DNA from: Candidatus Hydrothermarchaeum profundi
GTDB taxonomy: Archaea > Hydrothermarchaeota > Hydrothermarchaeia > Hydrothermarchaeales > Hydrothermarchaeaceae
Length of the DNA: 64,000 bases
NCBI GenBank assembly: GCA_002011125.2
Contig: MTMF02000009.1
Location: forward strand, 1,642,989 to 1,706,988
Direction: 5' to 3'
Each line of letters begins with the position of its first letter. Position 1 is the stretch's first letter. The notes beneath the pieces are model-generated. The model ran no database searches. It saw only the letters and a program-made list of their open reading frames with translations, and was not told the DNA's origin. The position numbers and the translations under genes were made by a program. This document shows, one piece after another, positions 40,770-50,639 of the stretch.

Positions 40770-41387
40770 TTATAGTTTCTTGTTTGCTAAGAGATGAGCT
40801 AGTCTTATTGGCTCTGGAAGTTTATAATCCCGAATGCAACTTATAGTTAATTTAAGAGCTGAATCAAGTGAAATTTTGTGGCCGGGACTAATATAAATTG
40901 GCCTAACTCCTTTTTTTGGTTTAAATGCATAGCCAACTTTGTTTTTTTGATAAATTATTGGAATAGGCTTCCTTACCTTTATTTCTCCTAGGACTTCCCC
41001 ACACAATAGTTTCTTAGCTACGCCTATAGTAGGAACATTCATCTCGACTCCAACATGAGAGGCAATTCCCATCCCTCTTGGATGAGCTATTCCATGACCG
41101 TCCACCATAAGAATATCGAAATCAATATCCGATAATGCTTCTATAATAGGATATGCTTCTCGGAAGGCAAGAAAAGTTGGGATATAAGGGAATCTTATAT
41201 CTACCTCAGTTACCTTCTTTTCAACTATTTTCAATGAACTAAATTCCAGTACGACAACACCGCATAATGCGGTTCTCCCCCTATATGCTAGATCAGCTCC
41301 TGCAATTAGTTCTTTGTTAAACTCATCTTTTAAAATTACTCTTTTAGCGAGAGCTTGTTGAATTGAGATAAGTCTTTTTTTATCCAT
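40770..41387 (-). CDS. nfi: Endonuclease V
   Basis: IAGADLAYRGRTALCGVVVLE...YIPTFLAFREAYPIIEAL...ILMVDGHGIAHPRGMGIASHVGV. Confidence 0.95.
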   Translation of the reverse strand: MDKKRLISIQQALAKRVILKDEFNKELIAGADLAYRGRTALCGVVVLEFSSLKIVEKKVTEVDIRFPYIPTFLAFREAYPIIEALSDIDFDILMVDGHGIAHPRGMGIASHVGVEMNVPTIGVAKKLLCGEVLGEIKVRKPIPIIYQKNKVGYAFKPKKGVRPIYISPGHKISLDSALKLTISCIRDYKLPEPIRLAHLLANKKL

Positions 41388-41438
41388 TATAAAATAAAGT
41401 TTAAGAGGTATTTATTTGAGAAACTATTTTTACTAAAA

Positions 41439-41702
41439 TCAAGATTTTTTAGGAGGCTCATAGATGAGGTCTCTTAAAAGAACGATATCTCCTATAGACT
41501 TTATTGCCTTATAGGGTACTATTACTCCTTTTTTCCCTTCGGCACCTATCTTCTTGGAGAAATCGCTATCAAGCTTTGATAATATGATGCCCAGAACTTT
41601 TCCCGTTTCCGGATCTATAGAAACATCTTCCAATACGCCTACATGTTTGCCTCCTTCCGTGAATACTTCCAATCCGCTCATCTTGGTAAGTCGAGAAACC
41701 AT
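41439..41702 (-). CDS. PRC-barrel domain protein
   Basis: EVFTEGGKHVGVLEDVSIDPETGKVLGIILSKL. Confidence 0.88.
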   Translation of the reverse strand: MVSRLTKMSGLEVFTEGGKHVGVLEDVSIDPETGKVLGIILSKLDSDFSKKIGAEGKKGVIVPYKAIKSIGDIVLLRDLIYEPPKKS

Positions 41703-41859
41703 ATAATCACCTTTTGATTATAATTGAACTCCTCATTATAAAGGTTTTGTTATTAAAGCGATATTTTGATTGGGAGTACAGAAACAACTTTAAATATATT
41801 TCTCACCATTTCAAAAGACTACAGGAAATTTTAAAGTATTAATTAACAAATTTTAGAAT

Positions 41860-42525
41860 ATGACCACAAAAAAAGAAATAAGCCATATTAAAAACATTTC
41901 ACCCAGATTAAACGATAGGAAGGCTATCACGCTAATTAGCCTTATGAAAAATGGGAGAATTTCGGACACGGAACTAATGGTGCACCTCGGATTAAAAAGT
42001 GCAAATTCGGCTTCGTACTATAGGAAAGATTTAGAAAAACAGGGAATAATTGAGGGATATACTACCTCAGTAAATTGGACAAAGATAGGATACCCTACGG
42101 ACTTTGTTATTTTAATAGAAGGGGGAAGTATGGAAGCGAATTTCAATATAGAGAAGGAGATAATAACATCTCTAGAAGATTACGCCAAGAAAAAAGGAGA
42201 TATTCTTATCTTGCCGAGCGGCAATGGTAGAGTCCTGATCAAAAATATAACTACCTGTTTCGGAGAAAGACCCATGACAATAATTCAGGGCCATGCCTCA
42301 TCAGAGCACGATGCCCTAATATACTTCAGATATTATGTTGCGGAGAAATTCCAAAATGCAAAAACAACTTTCTTGCTGGTGAAGGGTAAAAGTATAGATA
42401 ACCATTTTATCAAAAAGGATTACATAAATTTCATGAAAGGCTCCTTTACTGAAGAGGATACCCTAGAATTGCCCGAGGAGTTCAAAAAACATTTTCCATC
42501 ATTAGCAGCAAAACCAAAGAAATAG
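41860..42525 (+). CDS. Lrp/AsnC-like winged-helix regulator
   Basis: NGRISDTELMVHLGLKSANSASYYRKDLEKQGIIEGYTTSVNWTKIGYPTDFVILIEG. Confidence 0.75.
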   Translation: MTTKKEISHIKNISPRLNDRKAITLISLMKNGRISDTELMVHLGLKSANSASYYRKDLEKQGIIEGYTTSVNWTKIGYPTDFVILIEGGSMEANFNIEKEIITSLEDYAKKKGDILILPSGNGRVLIKNITTCFGERPMTIIQGHASSEHDALIYFRYYVAEKFQNAKTTFLLVKGKSIDNHFIKKDYINFMKGSFTEEDTLELPEEFKKHFPSLAAKPKK

Positions 42526-43290
42526 TTACTCCAACTCTAATTCTTCTCTTCCAAAAACCCTAAATCTTCCATTTGAATACAAAATAGGGAAATATTGCGT
42601 ATCATGATTTGTGCTCCTCATTTTCACTATACCGATATATCTTTCAAGAGCACTAAGCACATCCCCTCTCTTTTGGAAATCTAAATGTATTATTCCATCA
42701 GCTAGGAAATCCTCCACTCCATACTGGCTATATACCGGTCTCTCTGGAGACATTTCAGATATCAAAAAACAGGTTATCCCTGTGGTTTTCAAATCCTTAA
42801 AAAGGTAGTAGAGTTCCCTTCTTGGATCTCTAATAGTTGTTAAAGAGTAAAGAGCGTTAAGGGAATCTATAACCAATAAGTCATATTCCTGTCCTTTTTT
42901 AGCTTCCTCAATATATCCCCTAATCAACCGTATCCAATTGTCCCCGTATTTCTTTTCCATAGCTGCTTGAACCTTCCTAAAATCTACTAGCAGGATATTT
43001 CTGTGATCAGACATTCCGAGTCTCCTCATCTGTTGCATAAGACTCTCTATCTCCTGTTCTAGGGTTATATAGACGGACTTTAGATCTTCATTAACTGCAT
43101 TATTGTAAAGGATACTATATGCAAGAGAAGATTTCATAGTGCCTGCAGTGCCGCAGATTAACGTAATACTCCCCTTTGGAATTCCTCCTTCGATATGTCT
43201 GTCTAAACCTTCAACATAAGTTCTTATTCTAGGCACATCCATATTATCACGTAAGATTTTTTTTACTTGAAGAATTAAATAGTTTTCCAC
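42526..43290 (-). CDS. KaiC/Rad55-like RecA-superfamily ATPase
   Basis: VEGLDRHIEGGIPKGSITLICGTAGTMKSSLAYSILYNNA...DLLVIDSLNALYSL. Confidence 0.88.
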   Translation of the reverse strand: MENYLILQVKKILRDNMDVPRIRTYVEGLDRHIEGGIPKGSITLICGTAGTMKSSLAYSILYNNAVNEDLKSVYITLEQEIESLMQQMRRLGMSDHRNILLVDFRKVQAAMEKKYGDNWIRLIRGYIEEAKKGQEYDLLVIDSLNALYSLTTIRDPRRELYYLFKDLKTTGITCFLISEMSPERPVYSQYGVEDFLADGIIHLDFQKRGDVLSALERYIGIVKMRSTNHDTQYFPILYSNGRFRVFGREELELE

Positions 43291-43409
43291 AAGTAAAAAC
43301 GGTTTGGCACCGATGTTAATATCAAACAGCTACCAAAAGACTACTTCCGTATACCTAATACAACAAGAAATGACTCAAGAAATAATTAAATATTCAATAG
43401 GTTTAGTGA

Positions 43410-44867
43410 ATGGAAAGGATTAGTAAATATCGTAGAGGTAAAAGTTTGACTAATATTCAAAAGGAATTAATAAAAATTGTAGGACCAAAAAATGTCTTTT
43501 CTGAAAAAATTCAGAGATTTTGCTATCGTTTCGGGAATGTGATTGAGTATCGGTTTGATACTCCCTCCTTTTTACCAGATTTTGTGGTAAGACCTGTTTC
43601 AACACAGCAAGTAGCATCTATCCTGAAACTTGCAAACAAGCATCAAATCCCTGTCGTAGTATGGGGAGGTGGTACCGATTTTAGCGGAGCCAATAGTCCG
43701 ATTAAAAACGGGATTGTAATAGATATGAAAGAGTTTAATGAAATACAAGTTGATGTGAAGAGACGGTGTGTTACAGCCGGAAGCGGAGCTATTTTGAAGA
43801 AGATAGGGGAGGAGTGTGAAAATAAAGGATTTTTATTCGAGCATGAACTAACAAGCCAGCCAGGAGCAACTCTAGGAGGTGCGATTGCCACAAACTCATT
43901 TGGCTATAGGTCCGGAAAATATGGGTCCATTAGGAACCTTATACTAGGGATTGAAGTCGTCTTGCCTACAGGGGAGATAATAAAAACTAAGCCCTTGTTC
44001 AAAACATCCATGGGGTATGACCTCGTATCGCTCTTAGTTGGCAGTGAAGGAACATTAGGAGTGATAACTCAGGCTACATTGAAGCTTAGTCCTTTGCCAG
44101 AAAAAAGGGAACTCTATACCTTTGTATTCAGCAGGATAAATCATGCAATAGAAGCTGCTGAAAAAGTATACAACACTATCCCCCCAGATTTATTTGAAAT
44201 TTTTGAAATGAGTTTTTTGGGATATGTAGAGAATACTCAAGAATTTATAGAAGAGCATATTGGTATTCCAAAAAACCTGCTGGACTTAAGTGATGGATTC
44301 CCGGCTATCTTGACTGTAGGATATGAAGGTAAAAAAGAAGTAGTAAATAGTAAGATAAATATTTTGAAAGACTTAATAACCGATGGATTAAGTATTCAAA
44401 ACGAAGGTTACTATGAGAACAGGTTTATTAGGTATCATAAAGAGTTCAGAAAAATCCTCAATCTTCTGCCAAACATTTCATTAAAAGATTACAGCTATGC
44501 TACCTTTGACTTCAGCATCCCTGAAACAAAGTTATTGGAATTTAATGATACTCTTCACGCAATATCTAAAGAATATTCAAATACATATCTATTGGATGTA
44601 AACCTCTATTCAGCGCTTTCTGTCGTGGGTATAGATTTCTTTGTGCCAAATAATAAAGAAGTTTACAAGAATTTGGCTGAGGAAATATTTAGAGTAGTAT
44701 TAGAGCTAGGCGGATCTTTATCTTCTGTCCATGGAATAGGAACTCGGTTAATACCTCACCTTAGAAAAGATTTAGGTGATCCATACGTAGACTTAATGAA
44801 TAGAATAAAGAAAGCCTTTGATCCTTTGAATATCTTAAACCCTGGTAAGCTGGGTAACGTGATGTAA
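43410..44867 (+). CDS. FAD-linked oxidase (GlcD/D-lactate dehydrogenase family)
   Basis: VVRPVSTQQVASILKLANKHQIPVVVWGGGTDFSGAN...GATLGGAIATNSFGYRSGKYGSIRNLILGIEVVLPTGEII...SVHGIGTRLIPHLRKDLG. Confidence 0.93.
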   Translation: MERISKYRRGKSLTNIQKELIKIVGPKNVFSEKIQRFCYRFGNVIEYRFDTPSFLPDFVVRPVSTQQVASILKLANKHQIPVVVWGGGTDFSGANSPIKNGIVIDMKEFNEIQVDVKRRCVTAGSGAILKKIGEECENKGFLFEHELTSQPGATLGGAIATNSFGYRSGKYGSIRNLILGIEVVLPTGEIIKTKPLFKTSMGYDLVSLLVGSEGTLGVITQATLKLSPLPEKRELYTFVFSRINHAIEAAEKVYNTIPPDLFEIFEMSFLGYVENTQEFIEEHIGIPKNLLDLSDGFPAILTVGYEGKKEVVNSKINILKDLITDGLSIQNEGYYENRFIRYHKEFRKILNLLPNISLKDYSYATFDFSIPETKLLEFNDTLHAISKEYSNTYLLDVNLYSALSVVGIDFFVPNNKEVYKNLAEEIFRVVLELGGSLSSVHGIGTRLIPHLRKDLGDPYVDLMNRIKKAFDPLNILNPGKLGNVM

Positions 44868-44868
44868 A

Positions 44869-45216
44869 ATGGAGGAAAACACCGAACTCATACAACTCTG
44901 TTTGAATACCCGATGCAATTACTGTAGATCTGCGTGTAGAGATTTTAAGAGAAGAAGAATGGAGTTCGGATCTCCAAGAGAAAAAATAGAGATAGTTTAC
45001 GAAGCTCTTAATGGTAGATTGAACCCTAAGGAAGCCTCCGATAATCTTTTCCATTGTATTTCTTGTAAAAAATGCTCATCTGCTTGCCCTTACAACATTG
45101 ATACTTCAAAAATTTTATGGGATAATAGAAGATTATTTGAAAATTGTCCTAGAAAGTATTTCTTCATACTAGCCTATGTCTTCTCCAAGCTCTTCAGAAT
45201 AAGCTACCGGGGCTAA
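44869..45216 (+). CDS. Short 4Fe-4S protein resembling the N-terminal part of GlcF/LutA-type subunits
   Basis: CNYCRSACRDF...LFHCISCKKCSSACPYNIDTSKIL; 115 aa only, no CCG domains. Confidence 0.7.
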   Translation: MEENTELIQLCLNTRCNYCRSACRDFKRRRMEFGSPREKIEIVYEALNGRLNPKEASDNLFHCISCKKCSSACPYNIDTSKILWDNRRLFENCPRKYFFILAYVFSKLFRISYRG

Positions 45217-46329
45217 TATACACCTCGCAGGCAAGTGCCAAGGCTTCTCGCCGTCTAATTTTATATCATTGTCTAAAGATTTGGCCAAAAGTACACCTTT
45301 ATCGAATGTCGGCTCCATGAAACCTAGTTTAGAAAACGCGTTTCTTCTCCATTTAATTCTTCTATCAAAGACACTAGCCACAAAACTATAATTAGGCTTA
45401 GAATCTATGATGTATAAGAGCATATTAGCAGGCACCGTAGAATTTTGAAACTCTCCTACAACCGCAAACTCATCAGGGGTATATCCGTAAAATATTTGCC
45501 AATTATCACTATAAACCGGTTTTCCAAACATCCAGCCGCTCCATGCAGAGATAATGTAGGTTAGTACCCCAATAATCTCGCTGTCTTTCTCAGCTACAAT
45601 ACCTTGGATATTATTATTTTTAATTATTTTACCAAATTTACTTAAAGTATAATTTGCGGCAATTTCGAAATCTTTATTAGTGTTCTCGAGGAGTCTAACA
45701 ATATCCGAGTAATCTGATTTTTCCATAGACCTTAAATGTATATTTTCAGGGAGCCTTCCGACAAACAAACTTTTAGCCTTATTGTAGCCTCTAAGTAACT
45801 TGAAAATTAATCTCCAATACAAATTCGCTTCAGCTCGCCAAAAATAAGGGATCGTTCCTTTTAAGTTAATCCCACTAGAAAACCAATTTACTCCCTTTAT
45901 CCACTTAAATCCAAGCCGCTTGAATAGTTCTTGATTTCTCAAAAAATTCTCCTCAAACTCCCAGCCACATAAGATGCTTACATCTTGGCATCTTAATTCT
46001 GCACTTATATCCGAAAATAAAAGTTCAAATATCCTATTATAATTTTTTCTATAATGTGGGTGAATACAATTGTCTACAAAAGAAGCTATTCTAACGCTCT
46101 CTCCTTTAACTAAAGCATCCAGTAGTATAACCCCTAATGAAGCTATAATTTTATCATCTCTTTCTATTCCTCGTACTACATAGTCGCCAGACATCTTGTA
46201 TCTAAGGATCCACTCATTAGGCACCCTCACATAATCAAATTCCTTTTTATCATAGAATATAGACTCATAAAATAGTTTCAAGAATTCGGCATCTCTTTCT
46301 CGAGAATACTCCACAATTTTGAAACCCAT
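45169..46329 (-). CDS. GNAT acetyltransferase-like protein, probably two GNAT-like halves
   Basis: RIASFVDNCIHPHYRKNYNRIFELLFSD...; second half LRSMEKSDYSDIVRLLENTNKD...GIVAEKDSEIIGVLTYIISAW. Confidence 0.6.
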   Translation of the reverse strand: MGFKIVEYSRERDAEFLKLFYESIFYDKKEFDYVRVPNEWILRYKMSGDYVVRGIERDDKIIASLGVILLDALVKGESVRIASFVDNCIHPHYRKNYNRIFELLFSDISAELRCQDVSILCGWEFEENFLRNQELFKRLGFKWIKGVNWFSSGINLKGTIPYFWRAEANLYWRLIFKLLRGYNKAKSLFVGRLPENIHLRSMEKSDYSDIVRLLENTNKDFEIAANYTLSKFGKIIKNNNIQGIVAEKDSEIIGVLTYIISAWSGWMFGKPVYSDNWQIFYGYTPDEFAVVGEFQNSTVPANMLLYIIDSKPNYSFVASVFDRRIKWRRNAFSKLGFMEPTFDKGVLLAKSLDNDIKLDGEKPWHLPARCILAPVAYSEELGEDIG

Positions 46330-46409
46330 GTTTAAAAAGCAGACAAAACTTAAATATTAAAGTTCCTTCGAAAAGTTAATTTAGCCCGTCTTCGGGAGTA
46401 GCAGAAAAT

Positions 46410-49388
46410 ATGAAACTCGAAAACTTCCTTATAACTCCTTTAACAATTCTTTTTTTAATTCATAGTGTAACTGCCTACTCATCTTATTATTCAGACATAC
46501 CTTTTTTTATAAAGTTCTATGTGTTAGTTTTGGGTTTGCACCATGCCTCAATGATAGCTTTCCTGTGGGAAATAAAAGGAGTTTCTAAATCGAAAGTGTG
46601 GGATAATATATTCAACGCAAATATATGCGGCATTTTTATTACATTCTCTTTAGCTTTGCTTTTGTATAACCTTTACTTAAATTCTATAAACTGGCGGCAT
46701 CTATTAGTCATCTGTGCGGGATTAGATATAGTAGCTCACATTTTTGCCGATATTACTCTATATTATCTTGTAAAGCCTATTATTAAGGAGAAGCTTAATT
46801 TATTTAAATACAGGTATTTAGCCCTTTACGCAGGAATCACAGGGTCTTTATTCTTCTTGATCATATATAATTTAAAAATAAAATTTCCTACCGTCTCTAC
46901 TGATCTACCTTTTAGCATTCTAGGTTTACTTTTTGCTTTTACAGTTTTTTACTTTGTATATTCCCCTATTATAATTTCTGAGGCATATAGAGAAATAGGT
47001 TTTGTTAGGAAACCATTCTCCCTTGCTGGAATAGGAGCTTTAACATTTGTTATCTCTTCTATATTAGTTTTATATGTGACCTTCTACCATATTGAAACTA
47101 CTATTAGACATCAGCTTTTCTACAATATAGCGATTTATGTTCTGGCATCAATTTTCTCATTGATATTCTATACTAAGTTTATAGTAGAGTATCCATCACT
47201 TCTAGAGAGAAAATGGAAAGCATTAATGCCTTTTGATTTTATTAAAATCGCTACAACTTTAGCTCTATTTTTCTTGGCTGTGTCTCTTTATTTTTCAGCT
47301 GAAAAATATTTGGAATTGCCCTTTAGGCTAGAAATATTATTGCCGGTTCTTTTAGGTTTACTAGCGATTTTTATAACCGTAATTTATATTCTTTCATACA
47401 CAAATAGCATTTATAATAAAAGCAAGCTTGTTTATTGGATATATCTAAAAGCTGGTTTATTTATTCATGTAGCATCTACTCTATATGTGCTAGCACTAAT
47501 TATTCTTTTATGGAAGACCCTGAACAATATAGGTAAATACCTATCATCCTTCTTTATTGTTCTTGTATTTTCATTTTACATTTCTTATGCAATGGATCTG
47601 CGCACAATTTTGAAAAATCTGGGGATAAGAACTCGTCTTACTAAAGCTGAAATCACAGGTAATGCTGTGTTGCTCTATGCTATATTTTTAATAATTTTCT
47701 TCTTTATCCTTTTAACCTATGGGAAAACTTCACTAATTTTATATGATATCCAGATAGAATCCTACCCCTTTCTATTATTTTCAATAGCCGTTTTCTTGGT
47801 TGCATATATAAGTTACCTAAGCGTCACGCACAAGGGATTTGAAGAAATGATGAAAAAAAACATTTGGAGCGAACTAACCTATATATCCGGATTTTTAACT
47901 TTTATTACAGTCTATTTATTATATACCTCAGAAAAAAATGTCCAACTTTTCCTATTTCACGATTTCTTTTTTATAAGCTATTTCGTGATGCTTTTAATCG
48001 AAATTGCGTCAATAAGAACGTTAGGATATCATCCGATACATAAAAAAGGTGAAAAAAGCCTGATGTATCTTTTCTACCATCATACGAGCGCATATTTCAG
48101 GGTAGATTACCTTGAGAAAAAATGGAAAAAAATTGTAGACACATACAAGCATCTAGACAGTAAACTATCTACGATCAAGTACAATCCTGCCAAGAGGTCT
48201 TTTGACCTATCAGAACTAAATGAAAAAGCTAGGACTGTTGTTGCCGTTGCAATGTTGCTTGAAATGTACCAGGATAGGAAGGATTTAGGTAAAGTTACAC
48301 CCCTCGGAGAACGCGATATAAAGAGAGAAATAAAAGAAACCTTGAAAGAAAAGGTACTACTCCTCCCCGCAGATTTAAGATCTAAATTTGATGAAGACGA
48401 ATACTATCCTCTTCTCTATGAGTATGCGATTAATACTATAATCGAAAAAATCAAGCCATTTGTCCCTGTTGAAGAACATCAAGAAATTTTTAACAAACTA
48501 AAAAGGGTAGATGATTTCTTCGAATCATTAGAACTCCGGGATTCCAAAATCAATTTTAAGACTGAAAAAAGAATTTCCAGAAGAAACTTTATAAGATATT
48601 TAAAAATGTATTTGCGTTCCATAGAGGAGAGGTTCCCTTTTGAAGATAAGTTACTGTATGAATCTGTAAAAGAGTTAGTGAATAGAGACCTCTCTAATTA
48701 CGGTTTTTCTGTAGTAGATTTGTTAGACATAGTGCCTTCAGGTATCAATCCTGTAGACCGGATTAGTGGCGGACTAAAAAAAGGTACTATGACCCTTCTA
48801 ATATCTGAAGAAAATAAGTATAAGAACGAATTTCTAGAATCCTTCATACGTCAAGGATTAAAAGACGGTGATTGTAATATTTATGCAACATCAAAACTAC
48901 CCTCACAAGAGATATATAATAATCTTTTAATGGATTTTGAAATTAAAAAAACCACTCTAATAGACCTCTATCAGTCGATATATACAACATCACCAGTATC
49001 TAGCATCAGAGAGGAACCTCATAAAATAATTATACCCCCCACAATCATCTCATGGAAAATTAGCTTAACAAAAGCGGTTAAAAAATATTCAAAAGAAGAA
49101 CATAAAAGAATAGTCATAGACGTATTTAATGATCTCCTGAGGTACTATAACCAAGATGAGATAACCAAAGTTTTATATCGACAGCTTGAGGGACTTCGAA
49201 AGTGGAATTGTACTGTAATAATAGTTCTTTATCCTAAAACATTTCAAGAAAATAAATATGAAGAAATTAAAAAATGGTTTGATAACGTTCTCATTTTAGT
49301 AGGGCGAGAAAAAACTTACTTAAATTTTGATAAACTTCATGGAGGATTGCCAAAAAAGAGGTCAATACCTCTTGAGGAACAGTGGTGA
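46410..49388 (+). CDS. Large polytopic membrane protein with C-terminal degenerate KaiC/RecA-like domain
   Basis: Many hydrophobic segments in first ~540 aa; C-terminus VVDLLDIVPSGINPVDRISGGLKKGTMTLLISEENKYKNEFLESFIRQGLKDGDCNIYATSK...KRIVIDVFNDLLRYY. Confidence 0.7.
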   Translation: MKLENFLITPLTILFLIHSVTAYSSYYSDIPFFIKFYVLVLGLHHASMIAFLWEIKGVSKSKVWDNIFNANICGIFITFSLALLLYNLYLNSINWRHLLVICAGLDIVAHIFADITLYYLVKPIIKEKLNLFKYRYLALYAGITGSLFFLIIYNLKIKFPTVSTDLPFSILGLLFAFTVFYFVYSPIIISEAYREIGFVRKPFSLAGIGALTFVISSILVLYVTFYHIETTIRHQLFYNIAIYVLASIFSLIFYTKFIVEYPSLLERKWKALMPFDFIKIATTLALFFLAVSLYFSAEKYLELPFRLEILLPVLLGLLAIFITVIYILSYTNSIYNKSKLVYWIYLKAGLFIHVASTLYVLALIILLWKTLNNIGKYLSSFFIVLVFSFYISYAMDLRTILKNLGIRTRLTKAEITGNAVLLYAIFLIIFFFILLTYGKTSLILYDIQIESYPFLLFSIAVFLVAYISYLSVTHKGFEEMMKKNIWSELTYISGFLTFITVYLLYTSEKNVQLFLFHDFFFISYFVMLLIEIASIRTLGYHPIHKKGEKSLMYLFYHHTSAYFRVDYLEKKWKKIVDTYKHLDSKLSTIKYNPAKRSFDLSELNEKARTVVAVAMLLEMYQDRKDLGKVTPLGERDIKREIKETLKEKVLLLPADLRSKFDEDEYYPLLYEYAINTIIEKIKPFVPVEEHQEIFNKLKRVDDFFESLELRDSKINFKTEKRISRRNFIRYLKMYLRSIEERFPFEDKLLYESVKELVNRDLSNYGFSVVDLLDIVPSGINPVDRISGGLKKGTMTLLISEENKYKNEFLESFIRQGLKDGDCNIYATSKLPSQEIYNNLLMDFEIKKTTLIDLYQSIYTTSPVSSIREEPHKIIIPPTIISWKISLTKAVKKYSKEEHKRIVIDVFNDLLRYYNQDEITKVLYRQLEGLRKWNCTVIIVLYPKTFQENKYEEIKKWFDNVLILVGREKTYLNFDKLHGGLPKKRSIPLEEQW

Positions 49389-49454
49389 CCACAAAAAATA
49401 TTTATTTTAGAAAATAAAGTTAGATAAGTCCCTAGGTTAGATGGAAGTATATCT

Positions 49455-50120
49455 ATGAACCATTTCATTTCAATAGCGAGTACTATTCTAGCTTTTGGAA
49501 TAATAGGTGGTGGTCTAAAGTTTATTGACGATGCCTTCGATGAAGGAATATTTAATAAAAAGCTAGCTAGTATTACTGCAGTAATACTAGTAATATTGTG
49601 GATTTTTTTATCTCTGAAAGATCCTTACTCCGGGACAATATTATTTTCAATTTTAGCAGGGGTTCTTTTCTCTGGAAAAATAGATAATACAGTATTTATT
49701 GCAAGTACTCTTGCACTCGCTTTGACTACGCTGATTATGGGAGCTACGATATTTTGGATACCGCTGATTATTTTAACTATCTTCGGAGTTATTGATGAAC
49801 TAGGCAATGACTATACGGACATCCACAAAACTCGGCGGCTGATAAAATTTTTTTTTGAACACAGATGCACACTAAAACTGGGTATTCTTGCGATTTGTTT
49901 AACTACATTTTTTCCTATAGAATATTTTCTAATTTTCTTAGCTTTTGATATCTCATATGACTTTGTAGGAATGTATAGTAAAAGAATTAGCAATATAGCA
50001 GAGCCTAAAGTTACAATATTCCTGTGTAATGAACTTCCTTTCCAAATACCTGTAGAACGTGTATGTTTTATGAAATCTGGATTACGCCTTGAGGATAAAA
50101 GCATAAGAATTATTGTATAA
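49455..50120 (+). CDS. Polytopic membrane protein, unknown family
   Basis: FGIIGGGLKFIDDAFDEGIFNKKLASITAVILVILWIFLSL...GVIDELGNDYTD. Confidence 0.6.
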   Translation: MNHFISIASTILAFGIIGGGLKFIDDAFDEGIFNKKLASITAVILVILWIFLSLKDPYSGTILFSILAGVLFSGKIDNTVFIASTLALALTTLIMGATIFWIPLIILTIFGVIDELGNDYTDIHKTRRLIKFFFEHRCTLKLGILAICLTTFFPIEYFLIFLAFDISYDFVGMYSKRISNIAEPKVTIFLCNELPFQIPVERVCFMKSGLRLEDKSIRIIV

Positions 50121-50639
50121 ATAATATACTTCATTAGGGAAAAAATTTTTTAATAAAAAAAAGAATTTTAAACCATAATAGATAAATTTTTTAGAATTTT
50201 TATTTGTTAATTAAATTAAAAATTTACTTTATTATAAATTTATAATATTATTAAAAAATTTTATTTCTTTAATTATTTTATTAATAATTTAATGATAAAA
50301 TAAAAAATTAAATTTATTTCTATGTTTTATAAATCCTATATCCTAAAAGTGAGAAACAGTTCACATTAAAGAGGTTTATATCCCGAGCTAAATTACTCTT
50401 TAGTCCTTCAAAGATCGTAACTTTGAAAAGATAGTTAATAGCAGAATAGATTGGCCATATATTAAAAAAAATATTATTATTTTATTTTTTAAGGTTAATA
50501 TAAGTCTATTTTTGTTTTGATTTTTTATAGAATATTTATCTATTTTTTTCAAAAAATATTATAGAAATAGTATAGTAAATATTATTTTCTATAAATTTTC
50601 TTTTTTAATTTAACAATATTTCATTAGGAGGTGAAGTAA

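Noticed and set aside
44761-45054. Minus-strand ORF of 97 aa
   Set aside because: Antisense to the GlcD end and the FeS gene, which contains clear Cys motifs
50135-50639. AT-rich spacer considered as a CRISPR leader/array
   Set aside because: No direct repeats of regular length and spacing; only homopolymer-like A/T tracts
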